A DNA stretch of 17,722 bases from assembly GCA_905216215.1 (NCBI GenBank), contig CAJMSZ010000044.1:1-17722 (forward strand), in the 5' to 3' direction. Source of the DNA: an uncultured bacterium. Its GTDB lineage: Bacteria > Bacillota > Clostridia > Lachnospirales > Lachnospiraceae. The notes under the pieces are model-generated. The model was given only the letters and a program-made list of their open reading frames with translations, did no database searches and was not told the origin of the DNA. Below are positions 1 through 7,640 of the stretch, piece after piece; within the stretch, counting starts at the first letter, position 1, and every line of letters begins with the position of its first letter. Made by a program: the position numbers and the translations under genes.

Positions 1-1949
1 AAATGTCCGAAGTGATTGACCTCCTGAAGGGTCATAATATCACGTTCTTTCAACATTTCCACAAACTTTTCAAATATGTAAGCAGTTGCCCCTGCATCAT
101 CCACTGCACGGTGATGATTTTCCAGAGAAATATTCAATGCTTTCGCTACCACATCTAGTTTATATTTTGACAGAGACGGCAGAAGAATACGAGCCAGTGC
201 TACCGTATCTACGGAAGTAAAATCCGGCTCGATTCCCATATTTCTGCAGTTCTGCTCAATAAATCCCACATCAAAGGAAGCATTGTGTGCAACCAGTGCC
301 GCATCTCCTACAAATTCCAGGAACTTCGGAAGTACGGTTTCAATATCTCCTGCATCCATCACCATCTCATCGGTAATGGACGTAAGCTGGGTGATACGGA
401 ACGGAATTGGTCTCCTCGGATTGACAAAGGTACTGAACTTCTCCGTAATCTTTCCATGTTCTACTTTCACTGCACCAATTTCTATGATTTTATCTGCTGA
501 TGCGGAAAATCCGGTTGTCTCTATATCAAATACCACATAGGTATCATCCAGTGTCTGTTCTTTTACATTCATCGCAATTTCCGTCAGGTCATCCACCAGA
601 TATCCTTCTACTCCGTAAATAATCTTGAACGGGTCGTTCTTGTCCAGACCTTCGATATAATGATTCGCCTCAGTAAATGCCTGCACTACCCCGTGGTCTG
701 TAATGGCAATTGCCGGATGTCCCCAGTCATGTGCCCTTTTTACCAGAGAAGCCGCATCGGATACACCGTCCATGTCACTCATCTTGGTATGACAGTGAAG
801 TTCTACTCGTTTCTCCGGGTACTTGTCCTTTCTTCCCACACGGAAATCGGTACTCTTGCGAATCCCGGTTACAGAACCGATGGTCAATTCTCCATCGAAT
901 TTATCAATGGTCGTCACTCCCTTTACCTTCAGGAAGACCCCCATCTTAATCTCACTTAAAAGCTCCGGAAGATTCTCATTTCTTGCAAACATTTTCACGG
1001 TAATGGTGTCGGTAAAATCGGTAACCGCGAACATAATAATGGTTTTCTCATTACGGATTTCTCTCGTCTCAAAGTTGATGACCTGTCCACGAATGGTAAT
1101 CTCGCCCATTTCCGTGACAACTTGCTTTAGCTCAATAGTCGGGTCATCAAAATCACGTCCATAAATCACATTCGGGTCATCGGATTTCTTCAGTGTGTAA
1201 TCGCGCTTTCTGAAGAAGATATTCTCCTTCATACCTTTTTCTGAACCTTTCTTTTCTGCAAACGCAGGTTTTGCTGCCTTAGGCTGCTTTTCCTGTGCTT
1301 TCTCTTCCACCTTTTTTTCTTCCTGCTTTGCAACAGTTTTGTCCTCATCCTGATGCTTCTCCTGCAAAGAATGATTACGCTCCAGAATCGCATCTACCTC
1401 CTGCTGTATCTGCATTTCTCCCAGCTTCCTGTATTTGCTTTCCTTTACCTGTTCATACTGAATCCGGACTTCGATTGGCAGATGAAACCGCTCCTCGAAA
1501 ATTTCCTCCAGATACATTTCCACCGCATCTGCCTTTCCCTTTGCCACGATACTGTCTGCCAGCGTCAGCGTCAGAATATTGCCTTCTTCAAAATGATGTT
1601 TCGCCTTCTGGAACATATTCCGTTCAATGGTACTCTCCCGTCCGATTTCCCATAAAATACTTTCCTTGTATTCCTCAAACAATACTTCCGGTGTGTACTG
1701 TCCTGATAATTGATAGGTATCGATAATAGACACAGGAATATTCATATTACGAAACAGTTGTGTCTCTATGCTTCTTTCTATATCATATAAATTCTTTTTC
1801 GGTATCAGATGACTGCTGGTAATAAATACCTTGATGTAGTCCTTTGCAGAAGTAGAGGTGACTTTCGTCACCTCTACTTCATTCAACAGCATTTGATTTT
1901 CTTCTTCCAACTCTAAAGTCGGAAATACCTCAAAAAATAATTTTGCCAT
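1..1949 (-). CDS. polC: PolC-type DNA polymerase III alpha subunit, N-terminal 649 residues (cut by left edge)
   Basis: This is the replicative DNA polymerase of low-G+C Gram-positives, with built-in 3'-5' proofreading. The reading frame is open from the ATG at 1949 to the window edge, so the polymerase core lies outside. Visible parts in order are an N-terminal domain (about 1-200), a charged Lys/Glu/Gln/Ala linker (about 205-245), an OB-fold-like segment, the start of the PHP domain with an HCHTKMSDMDG motif (about 383), and the DEDD exonuclease inserted in the PHP domain. The exonuclease has D475-I-E477-T-T-G, followed later by HNASFD and HRAVDDA motifs. The start is only 2 bases after the ispG stop, and its ribosome site (GGAG) lies in the last ispG codons, so the two are probably translationally coupled. 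A perfect hairpin covers codons 24-34. Identification is firm. Confidence 0.97.
   Translation of the reverse strand, partial: MAKLFFEVFPTLELEEENQMLLNEVEVTKVTSTSAKDYIKVFITSSHLIPKKNLYDIERSIETQLFRNMNIPVSIIDTYQLSGQYTPEVLFEEYKESILWEIGRESTIERNMFQKAKHHFEEGNILTLTLADSIVAKGKADAVEMYLEEIFEERFHLPIEVRIQYEQVKESKYRKLGEMQIQQEVDAILERNHSLQEKHQDEDKTVAKQEEKKVEEKAQEKQPKAAKPAFAEKKGSEKGMKENIFFRKRDYTLKKSDDPNVIYGRDFDDPTIELKQVVTEMGEITIRGQVINFETREIRNEKTIIMFAVTDFTDTITVKMFARNENLPELLSEIKMGVFLKVKGVTTIDKFDGELTIGSVTGIRKSTDFRVGRKDKYPEKRVELHCHTKMSDMDGVSDAASLVKRAHDWGHPAIAITDHGVVQAFTEANHYIEGLDKNDPFKIIYGVEGYLVDDLTEIAMNVKEQTLDDTYVVFDIETTGFSASADKIIEIGAVKVEHGKITEKFSTFVNPRRPIPFRITQLTSITDEMVMDAGDIETVLPKFLEFVGDAALVAHNASFDVGFIEQNCRNMGIEPDFTSVDTVALARILLPSLSKYKLDVVAKALNISLENHHRAVDDAGATAYIFEKFVEMLKERDIMTLQEVNHFGH
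1849..1880 (-). promoter_or_regulatory. Perfect 14-bp hairpin with GAAA tetraloop inside the 5' end of polC mRNA
   Basis: Bases 1849-1862 are exactly complementary to 1867-1880, with a four-base gap. Read as mRNA (minus strand) the loop is GAAA closed by a C-G pair, a GNRA tetraloop known for high stability. It starts about 70 bases after the polC ATG and encodes residues 24-34. No U-run follows, so it is not an intrinsic terminator. It could slow translation, serve as a processing site or set the polC level relative to ispG; the function is inference. Confidence 0.6.
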
Positions 1950-1951
1950 GC

Positions 1952-3010
1952 TTACTTACTCCAGTGCTCCAACTCATCTCTAAGTACAGAAAGTAATTCC
2001 TCTTCCTTTACTTTCCTGATAATTTCTCCCTTTTTAATCAACAGACCTTCTCCGATTCCTCCCGCGATTCCAATATCCGCTTCTTTAGCTTCTCCGGGTC
2101 CGTTCACCACACAGCCCATCACAGCAACCTTGATATCCAAATCCGGGAATTCCCCTGTCATGGTTTCTACCTGATTGGCAAGACCAATCAAATCAATCTT
2201 CGTTCTTCCGCAGGTCGGACAGGAAACAACTTCTATTCCACCTTTGCGAAGTCCCAATGTTTTCAGAATCTGCTTTGCACTCTTAATCTCCTCGAGAGGG
2301 TCCCCGGTAAGAGACACACGGATGGTATCTCCGATTCCCTGATACAAGATAATTCCAAGTCCCACTGCAGATTTCAGATTGCCCGAATACAGTGTTCCCG
2401 ACTCCGTAATTCCTACATGCAAAGGATAAATACACTGCTCGGATATGAGTTCATGGGCTTTTGCACACATCAGTACATCCGAAGATTTGATACTGACTAC
2501 CAGATTGTCATAGCCCATATTTTCAATCATATGTACCTTGTCGAGAGCACTTTCTACAATTCCCTCTGCAGTGACACCATGGTATTTCTCCACCAGTTCT
2601 TTCTCCAATGAACCACTGTTTACACCTACACGGATGGGAATCTGATATTCCTTTGCTTTTTCCACCACTGCTCTCACACGGTCTTCCGCTCCAATGTTAC
2701 CCGGATTGATTCGAATCTTATCTGCCCCATTTTCAATAGCCGCCAGAGCAAGACGATAATCGAAATGAATATCTGCCACCAGAGGAATATGGATTTGCTT
2801 CTTAATCTCCCTCAGTGCCTGTGCCGCCTCCATAGTCGGTACAGCACATCGTATAATCTCACATCCTGCCTTCTCCAGAGCCAGAATCTGAGCGACCGTT
2901 GCCTCAACATCCTCCGTCTTTGTATTCGTCATAGACTGAATCGCTACGGGGTTGCCCCCACCTATTTTCACATTTCCTATCTGAATTACCTTTGTCTCAT
3001 CACGTTTCAT
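1952..3010 (-). CDS. ispG: 4-hydroxy-3-methylbut-2-enyl diphosphate synthase (flavodoxin/ferredoxin type)
   Basis: IspG (GcpE) catalyses the penultimate step of the MEP isoprenoid pathway in the cytoplasm, the reductive opening of MEcPP to HMBPP on a [4Fe-4S] cluster. The 352 residues match the short, single-TIM-barrel bacterial form. The N-terminal barrel shows PVAIQSMTNT (21-30), ADIHFDYRLA (79-88) and KIRINPGNIG (98-107). The C-terminal cluster domain shows C264-P-T-C267-GRT and GC300-VVNGPGE307, which are the three cysteines and the glutamate known to bind the cluster. It lies between a small membrane protein gene (19-base gap) and polC (2-base gap) and is probably transcribed from the promoter at 3512-3540. 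The ATG at 3010 has a modest AGGTGA ribosome site about 6 bases upstream. Confidence 0.97.
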   Translation of the reverse strand: MKRDETKVIQIGNVKIGGGNPVAIQSMTNTKTEDVEATVAQILALEKAGCEIIRCAVPTMEAAQALREIKKQIHIPLVADIHFDYRLALAAIENGADKIRINPGNIGAEDRVRAVVEKAKEYQIPIRVGVNSGSLEKELVEKYHGVTAEGIVESALDKVHMIENMGYDNLVVSIKSSDVLMCAKAHELISEQCIYPLHVGITESGTLYSGNLKSAVGLGIILYQGIGDTIRVSLTGDPLEEIKSAKQILKTLGLRKGGIEVVSCPTCGRTKIDLIGLANQVETMTGEFPDLDIKVAVMGCVVNGPGEAKEADIGIAGGIGEGLLIKKGEIIRKVKEEELLSVLRDELEHWSK

Positions 3011-3029
3011 TCTTCATTCACCTGTCTGT

Positions 3030-3470
3030 CTATTTTGTTTTCGTAAAAGAAAGCTGCTCTCCAAAATCCCATTCGGAAAGAACCAGTTCTTTTCCGTCTA
3101 CACTGTAGTTAAATGTATCTGAAAAATATGCTGCATCTTCTATCTGTGCATCCGTCATCTTCCCAGAACCAATCTTAGCAGCTGTCTCTGTCGTCTTCTG
3201 AAAGGTAATCTGCTTTTCTTTCCGGTCCAATTCATAGGTATATTTAACACTCTTTACCTCATCATAATCCTTCCACTTCAGAACTGCACTGTCCTTCTTT
3301 CCAATCACAAGGTCAATTCCCAGTTCCTCATTCTTCCAGGTGCCCTCCAAAGGATTCCCTGCAAATCCATCCATTAGGAAAAACACCAGTACAATCAATG
3401 CCACCAAGGCTGCAATATTTCTAACGGTTCCCCTTCTGTCTTCCCAGTCTGTCCTCTTCTCTGTCTGCAT
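3030..3470 (-). CDS. Small membrane-anchored protein of unknown function
   Basis: This 146-residue protein has a charged N-terminus (1-17), one hydrophobic segment (about 18-36) and an outward-facing domain starting GTWKNEE. That domain has alternating hydrophobic and charged strands (LVIGKKDSAVLKW, KYTYELDRKEKQITF, VDGKELVLSEW), suggesting a small beta-barrel or lipocalin-like fold similar to the DUF5640 type; the family assignment is a guess. There is no lipobox cysteine after the membrane segment, so it is probably a single-pass membrane protein rather than a lipoprotein. It is the first gene of the apparent operon with ispG and polC and sits behind a near-consensus promoter. In related genomes I would expect dxr or a site-2 protease before ispG; neither is here. 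Confidence 0.75.
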   Translation of the reverse strand: MQTEKRTDWEDRRGTVRNIAALVALIVLVFFLMDGFAGNPLEGTWKNEELGIDLVIGKKDSAVLKWKDYDEVKSVKYTYELDRKEKQITFQKTTETAAKIGSGKMTDAQIEDAAYFSDTFNYSVDGKELVLSEWDFGEQLSFTKTK

Positions 3471-3511
3471 AAATACTACACCCCTTTTCCTCTTTTTTTC
3501 TTCTTATACTC

Positions 3512-3540
3512 ATTATACGGAGTTTACATCGGTGTGTCAA
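3512..3540 (-). promoter_or_regulatory. Sigma-A promoter for the small membrane protein-ispG-polC operon
   Basis: On the minus strand there is an exact TTGACA (3540-3535), a 17-base spacer and an exact TATAAT (3517-3512). This is the full housekeeping consensus with ideal spacing, placed about 40 bases upstream of the ATG at 3470. It predicts strong, constitutive transcription of the operon. Confidence 0.88.
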
Positions 3541-3614
3541 ATACGTTTCTAATTGGAACTTATTTTCATTTATCGTTACGATTCATCCCTTTTTTCTTAT
3601 TCTCCGGATGCAAC

Positions 3615-3623
3615 TGATACAAT
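3615..3623 (+). promoter_or_regulatory. Possible extended -10 promoter for the XRE regulator
   Basis: The plus strand reads TG-A-TACAAT, an extended -10 element, about 58 bases before the XRE gene start. The -35 region is weak, and a second AT-rich stretch (AATATATA, 3631-3638) could also serve. Only weakly supported. Confidence 0.4.
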
Positions 3624-3680
3624 AAGAAACAATATATACGAATCAGATTGCACAAAAGAACACAGGAAGGAGGAACCCTT

Positions 3681-4034
3681 ATGGACTTTTCCGAAGTACT
3701 AAAAGAATTACGGGAATCAAACTGTATCACTCAGGAACAGCTTGCAAGACAGATTGATGTCTCCCGTTCCACCATTGCCGGATATGAAAGTAAAAATCGT
3801 GAACCGGATTTTGATAAATTACTGGCACTCTCAAGGCTCTTCCATGTCTCCGTAGATTATCTGCTGACCGGACAACAGAACCTTGAGTTTTCCAGACTTA
3901 CTACACCACAGCCCGATGAACATATTATTGACCGGAAAGTAATCAAAATATACAAAAGTCTTGGATTCGAAGAGAAAAAAGATGTGCTGAAATACGTGGA
4001 ACTGCTGGAATATAAGCATCGCCACTCTCATTAG
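3681..4034 (+). CDS. Small XRE-family helix-turn-helix transcriptional regulator
   Basis: This 117-residue protein has an N-terminal Cro/C1-type DNA-binding domain (about 4-63). It shows ITQEQLARQIDVSRSTIAGYESKNREPDFDKLLALSRLFHVSVDYLLTG (split here only as a family signature: helix pair ITQEQLAR / VSRSTIAGYE). The C-terminal 50 residues are charged and helical and may form the dimer or ligand part. I chose the ATG at 3681 because a strong AGGAAGGAGG site lies just upstream; an in-frame ATG at 3648 would put that site inside the gene. The stop codon overlaps the stop of the convergent MocR-type gene. The target genes are unknown; it may regulate itself or its divergent neighbour. Confidence 0.9.
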   Translation: MDFSEVLKELRESNCITQEQLARQIDVSRSTIAGYESKNREPDFDKLLALSRLFHVSVDYLLTGQQNLEFSRLTTPQPDEHIIDRKVIKIYKSLGFEEKKDVLKYVELLEYKHRHSH

Positions 4035-5356
4035 AAGGAGCTTTCCAAGAGCTCCTTCAGCTTCTTTAACACTCCATAATAAACTTCTGTCTCCACATTG
4101 GTACATACAAAACCAAGTTTTATCTTCCCACCACTCTCTCCTGCGGGAAGCAGAGCGATTCCTTCTTTTCTCGCTACCCCCTCAAATTCCTCGACATTAT
4201 ATCTACTCGGAATCTCCAGTATCACATGAAATCCCGATTCATCGATCACAACCTCAGCCTCTTTTCCCCACACTTTTTCCGCCTGTTCTGCAAAGATTGT
4301 GGCTTTTGTCATATGTATCTTTCTGGACTTGCGAATCTGTCTTTCTAGATGTCCATCCCGGATAAACTGGGTCAGAGCAATCTGCTCCGCCTTGGATGCG
4401 GTCTGGTTATAGCAGTCTTTTTTCTCTTCATATGCAGAGGTCAGTTCAACAGGAAGTACCATGAAACTCATACGAATAGAAGGCAGTAAGATCTTGGAAA
4501 ATGTACCCAGATACACCACACCTTTTCCACCCGCAAGACTCTGCAATGCCGGAGCAGGTTTCTGAAAATATTGAAATTCATGGTTATAATCGTCTTCTAT
4601 CAGAAGAATATCCCTTCTGACCGCCTCCGCGATTAATTCGATTCTCCGTGAAACAGGCATAACTTCGCCCCAGTCTGACATCCGGGAAGGGGTAATATAA
4701 TAAGTGCCCACCATGTCTTCCTTATAATCATCCGTACAATCAAATCCAAAATCCCGAAAGACCGTAATCCCCTGTTTAAAATGGGGATTGTAAAACGCAA
4801 TCTTCTTTCGTTCCCGAATCAGTGGACACAGTATCTGTAGAAGACTCTGCACACCGGCCCCAATAACGATTTGTTCCGGTGTACAGATTACATTTCTGCT
4901 CTTGCGTAAATATTCACACAATACCTCGCGGAATTCCAGCTCCCCCTGTGGTTCTCCGTAAGACAGCAACCGTTCATCCTGTCTTAAGGCACTCTTCATA
5001 TAACGGCTCCACAATGCAAACCGGAAGCTTTCCCGGTCTACACCGGTTGTCGCAAAATCATACGTGATTTCTTCCGCTTTTTTCCTTTCCTGTCTAACGA
5101 ACAAAGTGGTTATTTCTTTCTGCTTCCTTACAATATCCGTGACATAATATCCACTTTGCGGTTTTGCCATAATATACCCTTCTGCCGCCAGAAGTAAATA
5201 AGCAGATTCCATGGTTGTTCTACTCATCTGAAGCTGTACCGAACCTTTCCGGATAGAAGGCAGTCTGGTTCCCTCCGGAATCTGTTCACTTAAAATCAAT
5301 TCTTTATAATATTCATATACCTGTATATATTTTGAATCGTGCTCTTCTCTCCTCAT
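4031..5356 (-). CDS. MocR/PdxR-type GntR regulator with aminotransferase-like PLP domain
   Basis: This 441-residue fusion has an N-terminal GntR winged helix (about 8-75, with EGTRLPSIRK and SRTTMESAYLLLAAEGYI) and a class I aminotransferase fold (about 100-435). Expected PLP-site features are present: YGEPQGE (133-139), NPHF (190-193), D256-Y257 and the PLP lysine K288 in GTFSK. MocR proteins with this layout sense PLP; PdxR members control vitamin B6 synthesis or salvage. Divergence from a pyridoxal/pyridoxamine kinase and a vitamin transporter S component, across about 100 bases, strongly supports a PdxR-like role. The family is seen in the sequence and the B6 role comes from context. The start ATG at 5356 has an AGAGG site 7 bases away. 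The 3' end overlaps the XRE gene by 4 bases. Confidence 0.93.
   Translation of the reverse strand: MRREEHDSKYIQVYEYYKELILSEQIPEGTRLPSIRKGSVQLQMSRTTMESAYLLLAAEGYIMAKPQSGYYVTDIVRKQKEITTLFVRQERKKAEEITYDFATTGVDRESFRFALWSRYMKSALRQDERLLSYGEPQGELEFREVLCEYLRKSRNVICTPEQIVIGAGVQSLLQILCPLIRERKKIAFYNPHFKQGITVFRDFGFDCTDDYKEDMVGTYYITPSRMSDWGEVMPVSRRIELIAEAVRRDILLIEDDYNHEFQYFQKPAPALQSLAGGKGVVYLGTFSKILLPSIRMSFMVLPVELTSAYEEKKDCYNQTASKAEQIALTQFIRDGHLERQIRKSRKIHMTKATIFAEQAEKVWGKEAEVVIDESGFHVILEIPSRYNVEEFEGVARKEGIALLPAGESGGKIKLGFVCTNVETEVYYGVLKKLKELLESSF
4035..4057 (+). terminator. Hairpin just after the XRE stop codon, possible terminator
   Basis: An 8-bp perfect inverted repeat (AAGGAGCT / AGCTCCTT) with a 7-base loop starts directly after the XRE TAG. 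It lies inside the last codons of the convergent MocR-type gene. The downstream T-run is poor (CAGCTTCTTT), so termination would be partial at best. Confidence 0.4.
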
Positions 5357-5369
5357 AAACTGACCTCTA

Positions 5370-5385
5370 AAAAATAATTATTTTT
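5370..5385. promoter_or_regulatory. AT-only 16-bp palindrome between pdxR-like gene and pdxK
   Basis: AAAAATAA is followed directly by its complement TTATTTTT, about 14 bases before the regulator start. It could be part of an autoregulatory operator or of the regulator's own -10 region. Palindromes made only of A and T arise easily by chance, so confidence is low. Confidence 0.3.
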
Positions 5386-5398
5386 GTATATTTTCATA

Positions 5399-5426
5399 AT
5401 GACACTTTTCCCTTATTCTATATAAA
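5399..5426 (+). promoter_or_regulatory. Likely promoter for pdxK-transporter-radical SAM operon
   Basis: ATGACA (5399-5404), a 16-base spacer and TATAAA (5421-5426) give a reasonable sigma-A promoter. The expected transcription start is near 5433, about 20 bases before the kinase ATG. It is a natural target for the divergently encoded MocR-type regulator. Confidence 0.55.
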
Positions 5427-5455
5427 ACATTTAGAAAACGCAAGAGGAAAATACC

Positions 5456-6307
5456 ATGGTGAAACGAATTGCTGTCATCAATGATCTTTCCGGTCTGGGA
5501 AAATGCTCCCTGACCGCTGCGATTCCGGTTCTATCTGTCATGGGAGTGCAGGCATGTCCTCTCCCTACAGCAATCCTCAGCAATCAGACCGGATATGAAA
5601 GTTACTATTATGATGATTACACAAAGCATATGGATGCTTATACAGATGAGTGGTCCAAAAGAGGACTTACTTTGGACGGAATTTACACAGGCTTTCTTGG
5701 AAGCGAACTGCAGGCGGAGAAAATCTTAAGATTTATCGATGTTTTTCAAAAACCTGACACCTTACTTCTGGTTGACCCGGTTATGGGCGACAGTGGACAT
5801 ACCTACGATATTTACACAGAAACCTTTGGCACACAGATGAAACGCCTGGTACAGAGAGCAGATGTCATTACCCCTAATCTGACGGAACTGTGTATTCTGA
5901 CAGATACCGACTATTCATCTCTTACAGCAAGAAGCGGTGCACCGAATTACCTGGAGACCATTGCTGCCCTCGGGCAAAAGCTATTGGCACAAGGTATTAA
6001 GACTGTCATCATTACCGGAATCCTATACCAGTCTCCAACAGACAGGGAAAAACGCTACTATAATCTGGTACTGGAGGAAAATGCAGTAACTCCTATTTCT
6101 TCTGCTATCCACGGCGGAAGCTATTCCGGAACCGGAGATTTGCTCGCTTCTGTAGTCTGTGCAGGCATGGTTCGTGGAGATTCTGCCCTGGAAAGTGTCA
6201 GACGGGCCGTACATTTTCTGGAAACAGCCCTCGCAGAAACAGCGAACGAACAGATTCCTAAGAATGACGGAATCAACTTCGAACCATATTTGCAGTTACT
6301 GTTATAA
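5456..6307 (+). CDS. pdxK: Pyridoxal/pyridoxamine kinase (PfkB/ribokinase superfamily)
   Basis: This 283-residue kinase phosphorylates B6 vitamers (pyridoxal, pyridoxamine, pyridoxine) with ATP, allowing salvage to PLP. The N-terminus NDLSGLGKCSL (9-19) and PLPTAILSNQTG (35-46) are typical of the pyridoxal kinase branch. The ATP and metal side shows DPVMGD (107-112), NLTE (141-144) and the anion-hole motif G225-T-G-D228, where D228 is the expected catalytic base. Length is normal for the family. The ATG has an AGAGG site 8 bases upstream. It is the first gene of an operon with an ECF transporter S component (about 40-base gap) and a radical SAM gene, divergent from the MocR/PdxR-type regulator. 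Confidence 0.93.
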   Translation: MVKRIAVINDLSGLGKCSLTAAIPVLSVMGVQACPLPTAILSNQTGYESYYYDDYTKHMDAYTDEWSKRGLTLDGIYTGFLGSELQAEKILRFIDVFQKPDTLLLVDPVMGDSGHTYDIYTETFGTQMKRLVQRADVITPNLTELCILTDTDYSSLTARSGAPNYLETIAALGQKLLAQGIKTVIITGILYQSPTDREKRYYNLVLEENAVTPISSAIHGGSYSGTGDLLASVVCAGMVRGDSALESVRRAVHFLETALAETANEQIPKNDGINFEPYLQLLL

Positions 6308-6346
6308 CAAAAACATAAATACAAAATGAAAAAGGAGATGTTGCTT

Positions 6347-6895
6347 ATGTCATTTACAACAACAAACAAAACAGAAAGCCGCAGTCTTTCCCATCAGAAA
6401 ATACTGTACCTTACCACAACCGCATTATTTGCAGCTCTCGTCTGCATCACGACTGCCTATATTTTTCACATTCCGACAGGATCAAATGGTGGCTATGTCC
6501 ATGTGGGGGATGCCATTATTTATCTTGCCGCTTCCGTACTTCCCGCACCATATGCGATGCTTGCAGCCGGAATCGGTGGAGCAATGGCAGACCTTCTGAC
6601 TTCACCAGTTTGGGCTCCTGCCACATTTATCATTAAAATGATTAACGTCATTCCATTTACATGTAAGAAAGATAAAATTCTTGGCACACGTAACATAATT
6701 GCTATTGTACTTTCCGGTTTTGTGACCTTCTTCGGATACTTCATTGCTGAGGGAATCTTATTCGGAACCTGGGCAGCGCTGATTCCATCCCTCCTTACCG
6801 GATGGGTTCAACCTCTGGGAAGTGCAATTGTCTACTTGATTTTAGGGGTTGCTCTTGATAAAATAAACTTCAAAACCAGACTGTTCCATAAATAG
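6347..6895 (+). CDS. ECF-type vitamin transporter substrate-binding (S) component
   Basis: This 182-residue membrane protein has about five or six hydrophobic segments, the size and pattern of energy-coupling-factor S components. The loop GGYVHVGDAIIYLAA (48-62), then GGAMADLLTSP (77-87) and FIIKMINVIPF, match the S-component signature. No ATPase or T component is nearby, as expected for group II ECF systems sharing one module. Its position behind a pyridoxal kinase and a PdxR-type regulator suggests B6 vitamer uptake, as for PdxU-type proteins; the substrate is inference. It also resembles the TIGR04002 set. I chose ATG 6347 because AAAGGAG sits 9 bases before it; in-frame ATGs at 6326 and 6338 lie before or against that site. 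Confidence 0.85.
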   Translation: MSFTTTNKTESRSLSHQKILYLTTTALFAALVCITTAYIFHIPTGSNGGYVHVGDAIIYLAASVLPAPYAMLAAGIGGAMADLLTSPVWAPATFIIKMINVIPFTCKKDKILGTRNIIAIVLSGFVTFFGYFIAEGILFGTWAALIPSLLTGWVQPLGSAIVYLILGVALDKINFKTRLFHK

Positions 6896-6939
6896 AAAAT
6901 AGATGGAAATCATAGAAATATAGAAAGAGGAAACTGAAA

Positions 6940-7539
6940 ATGGCTGATATTATTTATACTTACAATAATAATGTTTATTTCAATATCACGAACCGTTGCA
7001 CCTGTAAATGCGTGTTCTGTATTCGTGATGAACATGACACTCTAGGGGAAGCAAAGGAAATGTGGCACGACCACAATCCATCCTTTGCGGAAATCAAAGA
7101 AGCTGTAGATGCATTTGACTTTAGCCCTTATAAAGAAGCAGTATTCTGCGGCTACGGAGAACCAACCTGTTCTTATGATAACCTGATTGCAACTGCAAAA
7201 TATATGAAAGAGAAGAATCCACATGTTTCTCTCCGCCTGAATACCAACGGGCTCGGAGAACTTTATAACAAGAAGCCAATCGTGGAAGAGCTTGCTACTT
7301 ACATTGACTCTGTTTCTATCAGTTTAAATGCACCGAACGCAGCACGTTATCAGGAAGTAACCCGTCCTTGCTATGAGAATGCATTCAAGGATATGCTGGC
7401 ATTTGCAGAAAAAGCGAAAAACGCATTCAAAGAAGTGAAATTCAGCGTTGTCAGTATCATTTCTGAGCAGGAAATCGCAGAAAGCCAGAAGCTTGCCGAT
7501 GAAATGGGAATTCCACTTCGCGTAAGGATATATACCTAA
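6940..7539 (+). CDS. Small radical SAM protein, TatD-associated type
   Basis: This 199-residue protein has a radical SAM cluster motif C20-TCK-C24-VF-C27 (a fourth cysteine, C22, sits between) followed by the SAM-binding CGYGEPT (70-76) and a later RLNTNG strand. The short length without an added C-terminal cluster domain matches the TIGR04038 group, often encoded near or fused to TatD-like nucleases; I recognise it from memory of the family. Its reaction is unknown. It is the last gene in the B6 operon, with a GAGGAAA ribosome site and a 44-base gap after the transporter. A role in vitamer chemistry would be speculation. No TatD gene is in this window. Confidence 0.85.
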   Translation: MADIIYTYNNNVYFNITNRCTCKCVFCIRDEHDTLGEAKEMWHDHNPSFAEIKEAVDAFDFSPYKEAVFCGYGEPTCSYDNLIATAKYMKEKNPHVSLRLNTNGLGELYNKKPIVEELATYIDSVSISLNAPNAARYQEVTRPCYENAFKDMLAFAEKAKNAFKEVKFSVVSIISEQEIAESQKLADEMGIPLRVRIYT

Positions 7540-7566
7540 ACACTACTTGGTTCATAGTGAATAGCA

Positions 7567-7620
7567 AAAAAACGTATCGTTCTGTGACAATTCCACAGTC
7601 CGATACGTTTTCTTTTTCTT
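7567..7620. terminator. Strong bidirectional intrinsic terminator
   Basis: An 11-bp perfect outer stem (7569-7579 with 7601-7611, AAAACGTATCG and its complement) continues through a 2x2 internal loop into an inner CTGTG/CACAG stem with a 7-base loop. A T-rich tract follows on the plus strand and a run of A precedes it, giving a U-run for minus-strand transcripts. It ends both the B6 operon and the convergent membrane protein gene. Confidence 0.9.
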
Positions 7621-7640
7621 ATTCAACAGTTCTTACCATC

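Noticed and set aside
1295..1726. Plus-strand open frame of 143 codons
   Set aside because: It lies antisense to polC, is Pro/Leu/Phe-rich as expected for a shadow frame, and has no convincing ribosome site or family resemblance.
1849..1880. polC hairpin as an intrinsic terminator
   Set aside because: No U-run follows the stem on either strand, and it lies inside an essential reading frame.
2143..2156. GGGAATTCCC palindrome in ispG
   Set aside because: It is a 10-base coding palindrome with no regulatory context, consistent with chance.
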